Notes: generated by a model not told the origin, from the sequence alone. A DNA stretch of 64,000 nucleotides from Emticicia fluvialis (GCF_024793945.1 NZ_JANUSD010000022.1:1-64000), one strand, 5' to 3'. Positions 34,333 to 43,956 are shown, counted from the stretch's first letter. Translations and numbers: made by a program.

Positions 34333-36702
34333 ATGGCTTCACTTAAAACTATTTTTAAGGTTCTGGTATTAATGTTTTTTATTTCGGAAGTAGCTTATTC
34401 TCAGGTTACCCAACAAATGCCCGAAAATGTTGATAAACTAACCGACAAGCAGCTGGAAGCACTTATTAAAGCCGCAGAAAAAAGAGGACTGTCTGATGCA
34501 CAAATAGAGGCAATGGCTATTGCTAATGGATATAGCACTCAGGACATTGCCAAAGTAAAAGAAAGAATAAACCGCCTCAATAACAAATCGACCAACGATA
34601 AAACCGGTGTTGATAAAACAAGGAAATCAGATGATTCGAACAGAAAAAGAGAAACCGGCGGCCGTGAGCAATTGGGAGACGTTGATGTAAAAGAATTATC
34701 TGCCGAGTCGAGGCCGGAAATAGTTAATAGAAAAGATTCAGTTGCAAAGAGACCCGTCATATTCGGGAGTCAGCTCTTCAACAATAAAAACCTTACTTTT
34801 GAGCCGAACCTGAGGCTACCAACGCCAAAAAACTATGTTCTCGGGCCTGACGATGAGCTAAGAATTGATATTACCGGCTATGCGTATCAGCATTACAGCA
34901 CTACGGTGTCGCCAGAAGGCACCATAAAAATTGAAAATCTCCAGCCCATTTATGTAAACGGCAATACTATAGAGCAGGCAAAAGGCAAAATTGTTGCCCG
35001 GCTTAAAACTATCTTTGCGGGCTTAAGAAACGGCACGCTGAATGTAGATGTTACACTGGGCGATGTAAGAACTATAAAAATAACGGTTGTCGGAGAAGTA
35101 CAAAACCCGGGTACTTATTCGCTCTCTTCGTTGGCAACTGCTTTTAACGCATTGTATCTATCTGGCGGCCCCACAGAAAAAGGGTCTTTAAGAAATATTC
35201 AGATAATACGCGACAACGCTGTTATCAAAAAAATAGATGTGTATAACTTTCTGCTTAAAGGAACCCGCGAAGATGACATGAACCTGACAGACCAGGATGT
35301 CATTCTGGTTCCGGTAGTTCAGAACCGGGTCAGAATTACAGGGCAGGTAAATAAAGAAGGTATTTTTGAGCTTAAAGAGAATGACAATTTCAAAACCCTG
35401 CTTGAATATGCCGGAGGCTTCACCGATAAGGCCTACACAGCCACAGTGAACGTAACAAGAAATACCCAGAGCGAGAAGAAAATCCTGACTTTCGACCCTC
35501 AGGCCAATCCGGAGTTTATTACCCAAAACGGTGACCAATTTCTAATAGGCACTATACTTGAGCGTTTCGAAAATAAAGTAGCAATAAGAGGAGCAGTAAT
35601 GAGACCGGGTGAGTTTGCCTTAGGCGGTCAACTAAAAACTGTCAGGCAACTGATTGAGTTCGCCAAGGGTTTGCGTGAAGATGCTTACCCTGATCGGGCC
35701 ATTTTAGTAAGAAAAAAAGATAATTTTGATTCTGAATACCAGGCAATTAACTTAAGGAAACTGCTGAATGGAGAAATAAGTGATATAGAATTGAAGAGGG
35801 AAGACCAGTTGCTGATAAAATCTATCAGCGAAATCAGAGAAGATAGGCTGGTTTATATTGAAGGGGCCGTTAATATTCCGGGCTTTTATGAATTTGCAGA
35901 AAACATGGAAGTAAAAGACCTGATTCTTCTGGCCGGAGGGTTATCTGACGGAGCCACCTCAAAGCGCGTTGAAATTGCACGACGGCTGTATAATGACGAA
36001 TCGAACGATAAAACAACTGAAATTATTAATTTTAGTTTAGGCTCGGTACAGGAAAACGAAAATTTGACCAAACTAAAGCCTTTCGATAAGGTGTTTATCC
36101 GGAATCTGCCTAATTATGACGACCAGCCAACGGTACAGATAGTTGGTGAGGTAAATTATCCGGGTAGTTATGCGATAGAAAATAAAAGCGACCGCATTGT
36201 AGATATTATTGACCGGGCAGGAGGGTTGAGAAAGGAATCAGATATTACCAGCGCTAAACTTTACAGAGATAACAGACTGGTTTTTGTAGATTTTGAGAAG
36301 GCACTTAAAAACAGAAATACCCCATCTAATCTTTTTCTGGAAAACGGAGACAGAATAGAGATTCCTAAAGAAAGGCAAACGGTTACTATTGCAGGGCAGG
36401 TGCTTAATCCTACCAGTGTGGCTTATCAGCCGGGTTTTGTTTTCAGAGATTACATAGCACAAGCTGGGGGCTTTACCGACAGCGCTTTTGTAAGAAAAAC
36501 CTACGTAATATACTCTAACGGTAGCACTGACAGAACCAGAAGCTTTTTAGGCATAAAGGCGTATCCGAAGGTAAAGTCAGGTATGACCGTAATGGTGCCA
36601 AAAAGAAACAGGGTTAGAATGACCACCGCCGAGCGAATTGCATTAAGCACTGGCTTAGTTTCATTATCTGCCGTGTTGCTAACGCTCATCAGGCTTTTAT
36701 AG
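34333..36702 (+). CDS. Wza-like polysaccharide export protein with six SLBB domains
   Basis: A 789-residue outer-membrane export protein. A signal peptide (about 1-23, ending YSQ) precedes a helical, charged linker (25-150). The PES domain begins at LGPDDELRIDITGY (about 168), and six SLBB domains start near 247, 332, 415, 504, 599 and 682, each with a G-(E/Q/A)-V-x-x-P-G-type strand and an AGG(F/L) turn. A C-terminal hydrophobic helix (about 768-789, after MTTAERIALS) should cross the membrane as in Wza. It likely forms the export pore for the polymer, together with the Wzz-like protein 77 bp downstream. It is longer than E. coli Wza because it has more SLBB domains, as is common in the phylum. 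Confidence 0.92.
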   Translation: MASLKTIFKVLVLMFFISEVAYSQVTQQMPENVDKLTDKQLEALIKAAEKRGLSDAQIEAMAIANGYSTQDIAKVKERINRLNNKSTNDKTGVDKTRKSDDSNRKRETGGREQLGDVDVKELSAESRPEIVNRKDSVAKRPVIFGSQLFNNKNLTFEPNLRLPTPKNYVLGPDDELRIDITGYAYQHYSTTVSPEGTIKIENLQPIYVNGNTIEQAKGKIVARLKTIFAGLRNGTLNVDVTLGDVRTIKITVVGEVQNPGTYSLSSLATAFNALYLSGGPTEKGSLRNIQIIRDNAVIKKIDVYNFLLKGTREDDMNLTDQDVILVPVVQNRVRITGQVNKEGIFELKENDNFKTLLEYAGGFTDKAYTATVNVTRNTQSEKKILTFDPQANPEFITQNGDQFLIGTILERFENKVAIRGAVMRPGEFALGGQLKTVRQLIEFAKGLREDAYPDRAILVRKKDNFDSEYQAINLRKLLNGEISDIELKREDQLLIKSISEIREDRLVYIEGAVNIPGFYEFAENMEVKDLILLAGGLSDGATSKRVEIARRLYNDESNDKTTEIINFSLGSVQENENLTKLKPFDKVFIRNLPNYDDQPTVQIVGEVNYPGSYAIENKSDRIVDIIDRAGGLRKESDITSAKLYRDNRLVFVDFEKALKNRNTPSNLFLENGDRIEIPKERQTVTIAGQVLNPTSVAYQPGFVFRDYIAQAGGFTDSAFVRKTYVIYSNGSTDRTRSFLGIKAYPKVKSGMTVMVPKRNRVRMTTAERIALSTGLVSLSAVLLTLIRLL

Positions 36703-36779
36703 ATATTTTTTTGATTGAGCGCACCAATAGTTGTTGAAGTAGAAAGTGGAAGATAAAAAGAAAGCATAAGGATTACCCA

Positions 36780-37820
36780 ATGAAGGAATCAACAAATAAT
36801 ACAGTTAGTCTTAATTTCAAGGCCCTTTTTCAGGTTATCTGGAAAGAAAAAATTCTTATTTTTATGATCATACTGGCTTCGGCAGGTATAGGTCTCTGGT
36901 ATGGCTTTTCACAAAAAGAACAATTTACTGCTCAGGGAAAAATACTGCCCGAGATGCTGGGCAGAGGAGGGCTGCGGCTCGGTAATTTAGCAGGCATTGC
37001 AAGCCTTGCCGGTGTAGACATAGGTAGTGCAGACGGCACCGAGGCGGTAAGGCCTGATTTGTATCCGGATATTCTTAAGAGTACTCCTTTCTTTCTGGAG
37101 CTTTTCAAGCAGCCTGTTGTAACCAGAGATAACAGAAAGATAACCTTTGAACAGTTTTATGAGGGCGAATTTGAAAAAAAATCTGACGAAAAACAGAAAG
37201 ATACTGTCAAGGCGCCACATAATCAAAATGGCGTTCTTGTAATTGGTAAAAAATACGAACGGAGAATCCAGGCCTTGAAAGCAAGAATTGTTGGGGTTAT
37301 TGACAAAAAAAGTGGGGTTATTAATATATCTGTTAAAATGCCCGACCCTTATGTGGCAGCTGAGGTAGCAAATTTTGCTATGAATTACCTTACACAATAT
37401 GTAACGCGCTACAGGGTAGATAAGGCTCAGAAAGACCTTGATTTTCTGGAAGAAAGGGTAAATGTAGCCAAAGGCAAATATTACTTTAACCAAACAAAAA
37501 AGGCACAGTACAGCGACCAGTTTCAGGAGTCAACCATGAGGTTGCAATCAGCTGATATTCAGCGTGAAAGAATAGAGTCAGAATACCGCATGGCTTCTAC
37601 TTTTTATAATGAACTTTTAAAAAAATATGAGGAAGCAAAAATTAAAGTTCAGCAGGAAACACCCGTTTTTAAGGTTTTAGAACCCCCAACAGTGCCTACC
37701 AGAAAAAGTGAGCCAAGAAAAAGTTTAATTCTTTTAGTAGCAGTATTTATAGGCGGCTTAATTGCCCTTATAGCCGCTTTGATAAGAAATAACAATTACT
37801 CAAAAGTTATAAATAGCTAA
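36780..37820 (+). CDS. Wzz/PCP-type chain-length determinant
   Basis: A 346-residue inner-membrane protein with helices at about 24-44 and 318-338, a periplasmic body with coiled coil (about 200-300, KDLDFLEERV ... ALKARI), and the Pro-rich VLEPPTVPTRKSEPRK just before the second helix that marks the polysaccharide co-polymerase family. No Walker A or Tyr-rich tail follows, so the BY-kinase part (Wzc/CpsD) is missing from this protein. It would set polymer length and link to the Wza-like pore encoded just upstream. Confidence 0.9.
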   Translation: MKESTNNTVSLNFKALFQVIWKEKILIFMIILASAGIGLWYGFSQKEQFTAQGKILPEMLGRGGLRLGNLAGIASLAGVDIGSADGTEAVRPDLYPDILKSTPFFLELFKQPVVTRDNRKITFEQFYEGEFEKKSDEKQKDTVKAPHNQNGVLVIGKKYERRIQALKARIVGVIDKKSGVINISVKMPDPYVAAEVANFAMNYLTQYVTRYRVDKAQKDLDFLEERVNVAKGKYYFNQTKKAQYSDQFQESTMRLQSADIQRERIESEYRMASTFYNELLKKYEEAKIKVQQETPVFKVLEPPTVPTRKSEPRKSLILLVAVFIGGLIALIAALIRNNNYSKVINS

Positions 37821-37855
37821 GGCGGCCTTTAGCTATGGTGCTGGTTACAATAATA

Positions 37856-37883
37856 CTTGGTGCTAAACACCAAGAGGTGTTTT
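37856..37883 (+). terminator. Hairpin pair, possible weak terminator
   Basis: CTTGGTG / CACCAAG (37856-37862 with 37868-37874) overlaps AAACACC / GGTGTTT (37865-37871 with 37876-37882), the second followed by only four Ts in all. The two cannot form together. It lies 36 bp beyond the wzz-like stop. Confidence 0.4.
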
Positions 37884-38110
37884 AATGTACAATATAGCAG
37901 CAGATAACTAATGCTACAATAAAGAAATGCCTCGTGCAATAAAATTTTCAGGGGTGTGTTAAAAGGTTCACCCTATTTTTTCTACTCTCTGTCGCTGCGT
38001 TTGCAATCAATCGGCTTTAATGCCAGTTCTAACGAATAGAATTTTAATTAGAGTTGAACTGAAATTCTGAATAGCCAATAGAATCAATACAAGCAAGCCA
38101 TTTCATCATC

Positions 38111-39391
38111 ATGCGCTTTAACGATATACAAATTACAATAGTGGGTCTGGGATATGTTGGCTTACCGCTTGCTGTGGAATTCGGGAAGAAGTTTGCGACT
38201 ATAGGCTTTGATATAAATATCGATCGTATCCGTGAACTTCAGAATGGATACGACAGAACAAAAGAACTAAGCAGTAAAGATTTGGAGTCTGCCGACAAGC
38301 TTTCATTCTCTTCTTCACTGGTTACCGATGAGAAAAAACCAGGCGGGCAAAATGTATACATAATCACTGTTCCAACACCGATAGACAGCTTTAAAAGGCC
38401 TGATTTAAAATACCTGCTGGCGGCATCTCAATCGGTTGGCAGGGTATTGTCAAAAGGCGATGTTGTCATTTATGAAAGCACTGTGTACCCCGGTTGCACA
38501 GAAGAAGATTGCGTGCCGGTTTTAGAGGGGTACAGTAACCTGCGCTATAATCAGGACTTTTACTGTGGTTATTCACCTGAGCGGATTAACCCTGGAGATA
38601 AACTGCATACACTCACAAAAATTAAGAAAGTTACTGCAGGAAGCACCCCCGAAATTGCAGACTTTGTTGATAAACTATATGCTACTATAATTGAAGCCGG
38701 CACTTTTAAAGCTACATCAATTAAAGTGGCTGAGGCTGCCAAACTGATTGAAAACTGCCAGAGGGATATCAATATAGCTTTTATGAATGAGCTGGCACTT
38801 ATTTTTGATAAAATGGGGCTTGATACGCTTTCTGTGCTTGAAGCAGCTGGGACAAAGTGGAATTTTCTTCCGTTCAGGCCAGGCCTTGTTGGTGGCCATT
38901 GTATAGGGGTTAATCCGTATTATCTGGCTTATAAGGCAGAGGCATTGGGGTATCATCCACAGGTGATACTTGCCGGCAGGAAGATTAATGACTACATGGG
39001 CAAGCATGTAGCCGTAGAGACGGTAAAACTTCTGATAAAAAATAACGTAATTGTAAGTAAAGCAAAGGTCCTGATTTTAGGTATTACCTTTAAAGAGAAT
39101 TGTCCGGATATCCGTGATACAAGGGTGTTAGATGTAATAAATGAACTGAATGACTATGGCATTTCTACTGATGTTTTTGACCCCTGGGCAGTAGCAGACG
39201 AAGTAAAGGCGGCTTATGCAATTGAATTAAAAGAAGATTTGAATTTTAAAGATTATGACGGCATAATACTGGCAGTAAATCATTATCAGTTCAATGAGTC
39301 TGCCATTCAAAATTCTCTGAGAGATTTTACCGGAGTAATTTATGATGTAAAAGGCCAGCTTGCTAAAGAGATAATTGATAAAAGGCTGTGA
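38111..39391 (+). CDS. UDP-N-acetylhexosamine 6-dehydrogenase (TviB/WbpO-like)
   Basis: A 426-residue UDP-glucose/GDP-mannose dehydrogenase family enzyme that oxidises C6 of a nucleotide sugar in two NAD+ steps to a uronic acid. GLGYVGLPLA (12-21) binds NAD; the catalytic Cys lies in PGLVGGHCIGVNPYYLA and GITFKENCPDIRDTR is the C-terminal domain signature. The tight fit to the TviB/WbpO subgroup suggests UDP-GlcNAc or UDP-GalNAc as substrate. It stands between the export genes and the AT-rich block, with no TviC-like epimerase beside it. Confidence 0.9.
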   Translation: MRFNDIQITIVGLGYVGLPLAVEFGKKFATIGFDINIDRIRELQNGYDRTKELSSKDLESADKLSFSSSLVTDEKKPGGQNVYIITVPTPIDSFKRPDLKYLLAASQSVGRVLSKGDVVIYESTVYPGCTEEDCVPVLEGYSNLRYNQDFYCGYSPERINPGDKLHTLTKIKKVTAGSTPEIADFVDKLYATIIEAGTFKATSIKVAEAAKLIENCQRDINIAFMNELALIFDKMGLDTLSVLEAAGTKWNFLPFRPGLVGGHCIGVNPYYLAYKAEALGYHPQVILAGRKINDYMGKHVAVETVKLLIKNNVIVSKAKVLILGITFKENCPDIRDTRVLDVINELNDYGISTDVFDPWAVADEVKAAYAIELKEDLNFKDYDGIILAVNHYQFNESAIQNSLRDFTGVIYDVKGQLAKEIIDKRL

Positions 39392-40045
39392 TAAACCCAG
39401 GTTTTTCTACTTTAATATGTTTTTTTCTTTTCCTTCTAAAATCAAGTTATTTTCAAGTTAAGTCGTTGATTAAATTATTTTAATTCGTGTCGTAAAGATT
39501 TTTTAATGTTCATTTTCAAAAATAAATAGTATTTTAGCAATAATTTATTTTGATACTATCAATCACGGTAGAATAACAAATTATCCCTCTGATTTCTGAT
39601 TGTTGTTTTTACTATTATTTAGCTCAATCAGTCATTTTTCTTAAAGTATTTTTAAAAATGTGTCATGGCCATTTGGCATTAGTTAATTGTGGGCACTATG
39701 GCTTCATGAAACCAAGGGTTTGATGTTAGTTATCTGCGCATGATGATAACTTGTGTTTTCTTTGTTAAACAGTTGAAAAGAGACTATAATTTATTCTGTC
39801 GAGTTCGGCGCCACGGTTGTTGAGATTTAAATGAATGGGTTGGAATAAACCAGCATATCCAGAGAGATTAATAGTCATTAAGTTTAGAAAATGCAAAGCA
39901 ATTTCTGACTCCCGGGTAAGATATAATCTATAGGCTTAATCTGGTTGGTTCAATTGATTATTGTATTAAAAGACGACTGCATCAGTGTCAGATTTAGAAT
40001 CGAAGAGAAAACAAACAATTAACGTTAAGTATTTAAAGTCTAAAA
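39392..40045. other. 654-bp AT-rich non-coding block
   Basis: The longest gap in the window, stop-rich in all frames. A near-perfect inverted repeat CAAAAATAAAT (39517-39527) / ATTTATTTTG (39543-39552) lies near its left part, with TATTTTAG inside the loop, one base off a -7 box. It marks the edge between normal and AT-rich gene content. No RNA gene recognised. Confidence 0.5.
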
Positions 40046-41005
40046 ATGGATAATCTATTAATTACTTCTGCTGGAAGAAGAGTGTCACTAGTTAAAGCGT
40101 TTAAAAAAGAACTAAAACTATTTTTTCCCGAAAGCAAAGTTTTTGCCGTTGATTTAAATCCTGATTTATCTGCTGCTTGTTATGTTGCTGATGGCTACTT
40201 TAAAGTTGGTAAAGTAACTGACGAAAATTATATTAATGAACTATTAGAGCTTTGCCTGAAACATCATATTAAGCTTATTATTCCAACAATTGACACAGAG
40301 CTCCAGATACTTGCTAAAAACAAGCAGTTTTTCAAAGATAATGGTATAAATGTGATTGTATCTGACCCGTGCTTTGTTAATATTTGCAGAGACAAAAGAG
40401 TTACCAATAGTTTTTTTCTAGAGAAAGGTATTTTGTTCCCTAAAGTGATTGATAAAACAGAAAACTACTTTCCGATATTTATTAAACCTTACGATGGCAG
40501 TCTTAGCAGAGATACATTTACCGTTCGTAAAGCTGACGAATTAACTGCTTACCATTTTTCAAATCCTAAACTGCTTTTTTTTGAATTCATCGACCCCGAA
40601 TTTCATGATGAATATACATTGGATATGTATTATGATAAGAATAATCTCTTAAAATGTGTAGTTCCCAGAAGAAGAATTGAGACCAGAGGAGGTGAAATAA
40701 GCAAAGGGCTAACGGTAAAAAATGAAATTGTTGAAATTGTAAAAGAAAAATTAAACTTCATTGAAGGAGCTATAGGTTGTATCACGTTTCAGGTTTTTTA
40801 TAATTTAGAAAAAAAGAATTTGATAGGGATTGAAATTAATGCACGCTTTGGTGGAGGATATCCTTTAAGCTATCTTGCAGATGCCAACTTTCCGAGATTT
40901 TTAATCAGTGAATACCTTTTGGGAAAAGATATTGAATATTTTGATAACTGGAAAGAAAACACACTAATGTTAAGGTATGACCATGAAATTATAGTTCAGT
41001 TATGA
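40046..41005 (+). CDS. ATP-grasp domain protein
   Basis: A 319-residue protein with the carbamoyl-phosphate-synthase-like ATP-grasp plan: an N-terminal pre-ATP-grasp Rossmann part (LLITSAGRR, VFAVDLNPDLSAACYVADG), a central ATP-binding part (FPIFIKPYDGSLSRDT) and the metal-binding ending GIEINARFGGGYPLS. Members join an acid to an amine through an acyl-phosphate. It overlaps the HAD gene by ATGA. Both genes are clearly AT-richer than their neighbours. In surface loci such proteins are taken to add an amino acid or acyl group to a sugar, but the substrate here is unknown. Confidence 0.82.
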   Translation: MDNLLITSAGRRVSLVKAFKKELKLFFPESKVFAVDLNPDLSAACYVADGYFKVGKVTDENYINELLELCLKHHIKLIIPTIDTELQILAKNKQFFKDNGINVIVSDPCFVNICRDKRVTNSFFLEKGILFPKVIDKTENYFPIFIKPYDGSLSRDTFTVRKADELTAYHFSNPKLLFFEFIDPEFHDEYTLDMYYDKNNLLKCVVPRRRIETRGGEISKGLTVKNEIVEIVKEKLNFIEGAIGCITFQVFYNLEKKNLIGIEINARFGGGYPLSYLADANFPRFLISEYLLGKDIEYFDNWKENTLMLRYDHEIIVQL

Positions 41006-41655
41006 GTTCAAAATTTGTAATTTTTGACTTGGATGATACACTTTACAAAGAAATCAGCTATTTGAAATCCGCATTTTACTCAATAGCCTACTCCCTTTTT
41101 TCAATTAAAGACGCCCCCCATGTGTATAATCAAATGCTTTCATGGTATTTTAATAAAGAGAATGTTTTCGCTAATTTGATTGAAAATTACTCGCTATCAA
41201 CAGAAGTTACTAAGCTTATTGAATCTTACAGGAACCACTATCCCAATATTCAGCTTGATAAAGAAACTAGTCACTTACTTAGTGAGCTTAAAAGCAATAA
41301 AGTTAAAACGGGGTTGATTACTGATGGTTTTTCTGTTACACAAAGAAACAAACTTAAAGCACTAGGTCTTGATTCATATTTTGACTCTATTGTAATATCC
41401 GAAGAGTTTGGAACTTCAAAACCCCATATAAATAACTTCGCTCATTTTTTGCAATTCGGCGCTACTGATTACTTTTATATTGCAGATAATATAAAAAAAG
41501 ATTTCATTACTCCAAATGAGTTAGGGTGGTGTTCTATTTGTCTTCAGGATAATGGAGAGAACATCCACAAACAGGATTTTGATATTGAGACAAAATATCT
41601 GCCTAAATATGTACTAACTTCAATGAATGATTTACTTCCATTAATTTTTGATTGA
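41002..41655 (+). CDS. HAD-superfamily hydrolase
   Basis: A 217-residue phosphatase-like protein. Motif I is FDLDDTLYKE (8-17; Asp9 nucleophile, Asp11 acid), motif II GLITDG (Thr in about 103-108), motif III Lys in FGTSKPH and motif IV YIADNIKKD, where the usual GD-xxxx-D is relaxed to AD-xxxx-D. A cap domain fills 20-90. It is translated with the ATP-grasp gene through a 4-bp overlap, so the two probably act on one pathway, the HAD enzyme removing a phosphate. AT-rich like its partner. Confidence 0.85.
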   Translation: MSSKFVIFDLDDTLYKEISYLKSAFYSIAYSLFSIKDAPHVYNQMLSWYFNKENVFANLIENYSLSTEVTKLIESYRNHYPNIQLDKETSHLLSELKSNKVKTGLITDGFSVTQRNKLKALGLDSYFDSIVISEEFGTSKPHINNFAHFLQFGATDYFYIADNIKKDFITPNELGWCSICLQDNGENIHKQDFDIETKYLPKYVLTSMNDLLPLIFD

Positions 41656-41795
41656 AAATTAGTTGGTCTAATGTTTTTAAGACTTTCCACCATTAGAATG
41701 TTTATTGGAAATCGGTTGTCATTTTGTTTAAGTTATATGTTACTTTTGAGTTTTAAAAAATTCTTTGAAAGGGAAAACCAAGCAACTTTAGTAAA

Positions 41796-42920
41796 ATGAG
41801 TAGTAAAATATGGTTGTCATCTCCTCATATGGGAGATAAGGAGATAGAATTTGTAACAGAGGCTTTTGAATCAAATTGGATTGCCCCTCTAGGCCCAAAC
41901 GTGAATGGCTTTGAGCAAGATATCTGTAATTATACAGGCATTGCGCACACCGCTGCTTTAAGTTCAGGAACAGCGGCTATTCACCTGGCCTTAATTTTAC
42001 TCAACGTTGGCAACGGAGACGAAGTACTTTGCTCAAGTTTTACTTTTTCAGCTACCTGTAACCCAATCGTTTATCAGGGAGCTACGCCGGTTTTCATTGA
42101 TTCTGAAGAGTTAACCTGGAATATGGACCCCGAAGCACTGGAAACCGCAATTAAAAATCGGTTGGCCATGGGTAAAAAACCAAAAGCTATTATTCTGGTG
42201 CATTTGTATGGAATGCCAGCGCAGTTAGACAAGATACTTTCTATTGCAAGTAAGTATGATATTCCGCTGATTGAAGACGCCGCAGAGGCACTGGGCTCTT
42301 TTTTTAAAGGCAAAAGTTTGGGTACTTATGGTAAATTTGGCATCTACTCTTTCAATGGCAACAAAATTATTACCACGTCGGGTGGAGGGGCATTGGTATC
42401 TGATGAGAAAGATATGATTGACCGCTCCAGATATCTGGCTACACAGGCGCGTGATAATGCGCCTCATTACCAGCATTCGGCTATTGGGTATAATTATCGT
42501 ATGAGCAATGTTTGTGCGGGTATTGGCAGAGGTCAGATGTTGGTATTGAATGACAGAGTAAGTCAAAGAAGAGCCAACTATACTTATTACAAAAACGAGT
42601 TGGAAGGTAATAGTGAAATAACGTTTCTTGATGAGCCTTCTTCTGATTATTTTTCAAACAGATGGTTGACCTGTATATTGTTTGAGAATTATGAAAAAAG
42701 AGAAAAAATCAGACTTCATCTGGAAAAACACAATATAGAATCACGGCCCCTATGGAAACCCATGCATCTTCAGCCTGTTTTTACTGATGCCCCTTTTTAT
42801 GGGGCCGGGGTTTCTGAAGTATTGTTTAACAGGGGTTTATGTTTACCCTCTGGCTCTAACCTGAGTGTATCTGAACTGGAAAGGATTGTTTCAGAGATAA
42901 AGAAATGTATTCAAGAATAA
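41796..42920 (+). CDS. PglE-like nucleotide-sugar aminotransferase
   Basis: A 374-residue DegT/DnrJ/EryC1/StrS aminotransferase. SSGTAAIHL (56-64) binds the PLP phosphate, EDAAEALGS (160-168) holds the cofactor Asp, and Lys190 in FNGNKIITTSGGG is the Schiff-base Lys. The sequence resembles PglE/PerA-type enzymes that aminate the 4-keto sugar made by PglF-type dehydratases. The CapD/PglF-like gene at 44343 could supply it, giving UDP-4-amino-4,6-dideoxy-HexNAc. The acetyltransferase (PglD) and sugar transferase (PglC) that often follow are missing. Its base composition returns to that of the rest of the window. Confidence 0.88.
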   Translation: MSSKIWLSSPHMGDKEIEFVTEAFESNWIAPLGPNVNGFEQDICNYTGIAHTAALSSGTAAIHLALILLNVGNGDEVLCSSFTFSATCNPIVYQGATPVFIDSEELTWNMDPEALETAIKNRLAMGKKPKAIILVHLYGMPAQLDKILSIASKYDIPLIEDAAEALGSFFKGKSLGTYGKFGIYSFNGNKIITTSGGGALVSDEKDMIDRSRYLATQARDNAPHYQHSAIGYNYRMSNVCAGIGRGQMLVLNDRVSQRRANYTYYKNELEGNSEITFLDEPSSDYFSNRWLTCILFENYEKREKIRLHLEKHNIESRPLWKPMHLQPVFTDAPFYGAGVSEVLFNRGLCLPSGSNLSVSELERIVSEIKKCIQE

Positions 42921-43147
42921 TTAATTGCCCTTATTCAATCAAACTTAGATACACTTTAAAACCATAAATGCTTGCCTAGTTTCAATTTGTTTTTTCAAAG
43001 AAGTTAAACATCAGGCAGTTAAGGGTATTTTTATCAATAATTAAAAAAATAGCACCCAATCAATAAAAAAAATAAATAATATTTTTTTTGACGTAAAAAC
43101 CTGTATATATTAGCGCGTAATCAAGTAATAACTTTAATTTGCCACGT

Positions 43148-43909
43148 ATGAAAACAATCTTTACCAAATCATTTTGCATACTTGCCATGTTTTCTGCAAG
43201 TACTTTGGTGGGCTTTGCTCAAAAAGAAAGGAGTAACGTGGGTATTGGTACAACATTACCGCATGAATCTGCCGTTTTAGATATTAAGTCTTCAAGCCAG
43301 GGTCTTCTTATACCCCGTATGTCATTGCAGCAACGTACTTCCATTCAGAATCCTGCCAATGGGTTGATGGTCTACCAAACTGATTTAATTTCAGGGTTTT
43401 ACTACTATAATGGTAGCGAATGGAAAGGTATGAGCTCAGATAACCTTAGCCCACTTATTAAAGGAGAATTTGACAATAAAAATGTCAGAATAAACCTGGG
43501 CTCTTCTAAGTCGAGCTCCCTGGGGTTTCTTGCAGTAGGTAATTTTGATGCTGAATTCCCCATGCCGACCAACAACGAGTATCGCCTTATTGTTCAGGAC
43601 GGAATCATTACTGAAAAAGTAAAAGTTGCCTTGAAAAGCTCTAAAGACTGGGCCGATTATGTATTTGAGCCTTCTTATGAGTTAATGCCTCTTGATAAAG
43701 TTGAGTCTTTCATAAAAGAGAATAAGCACCTGCCTAATGTTCAGTCAGCAGAAGAATTTCATAAAAACGGCCTTGATGTATCTAAAACAAGCGCCAAATT
43801 AATGGAGAAGATAGAAGAGCTTACGCTGTATATGATTGAATTAAATAAAGAAGTAAAAGCCTTGAAGTTGGAAAATGAGCAACTAAAAAAGGCGGTTTCT
43901 AATAAATAA
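43148..43909 (+). CDS. Secreted coiled-coil surface protein of Bacteroidota type
   Basis: A 253-residue exported protein with a signal peptide (cut near GFA-QKE). The N-terminal part has NVGIGTTLPHESAVLDI and GLLIPRMSLQQR, and PANGLMVYQT..GFYYYNGSEW, a motif set found at the start of many tail-fibre-like surface proteins in the phylum. The C-terminus DYVFEPSYELMPLDKVESF and NKHLPNVQSAEEF followed by a 45-residue coiled coil is the other half of that pattern, resembling the S74-type tail without a clear protease motif. It is probably a trimer at the cell surface. I start at the ATG giving MKTIF; the three extra codons begin with TTG. It has its own terminator. Confidence 0.75.
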   Translation: MKTIFTKSFCILAMFSASTLVGFAQKERSNVGIGTTLPHESAVLDIKSSSQGLLIPRMSLQQRTSIQNPANGLMVYQTDLISGFYYYNGSEWKGMSSDNLSPLIKGEFDNKNVRINLGSSKSSSLGFLAVGNFDAEFPMPTNNEYRLIVQDGIITEKVKVALKSSKDWADYVFEPSYELMPLDKVESFIKENKHLPNVQSAEEFHKNGLDVSKTSAKLMEKIEELTLYMIELNKEVKALKLENEQLKKAVSNK

Positions 43910-43922
43910 TTTAAGCCTTTGT

Positions 43923-43956
43923 AGGGAGTTGCCGTTTTAAAAGTAGCTCCCTTTTT
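43923..43956 (+). terminator. Terminator of the coiled-coil surface protein gene
   Basis: AGGGAGTTGC pairs with GTAGCTCCCT (10 bp with two G-U pairs, 10-nt loop), continuing TTTTC. It is 13 bp beyond the stop codon. Confidence 0.75.

Noticed and set aside
36987..37493. 168-codon minus-strand frame opposite the wzz-like gene
   Set aside because: Phe/Ile/Tyr-rich shadow of a charged coding strand; no signal or family.
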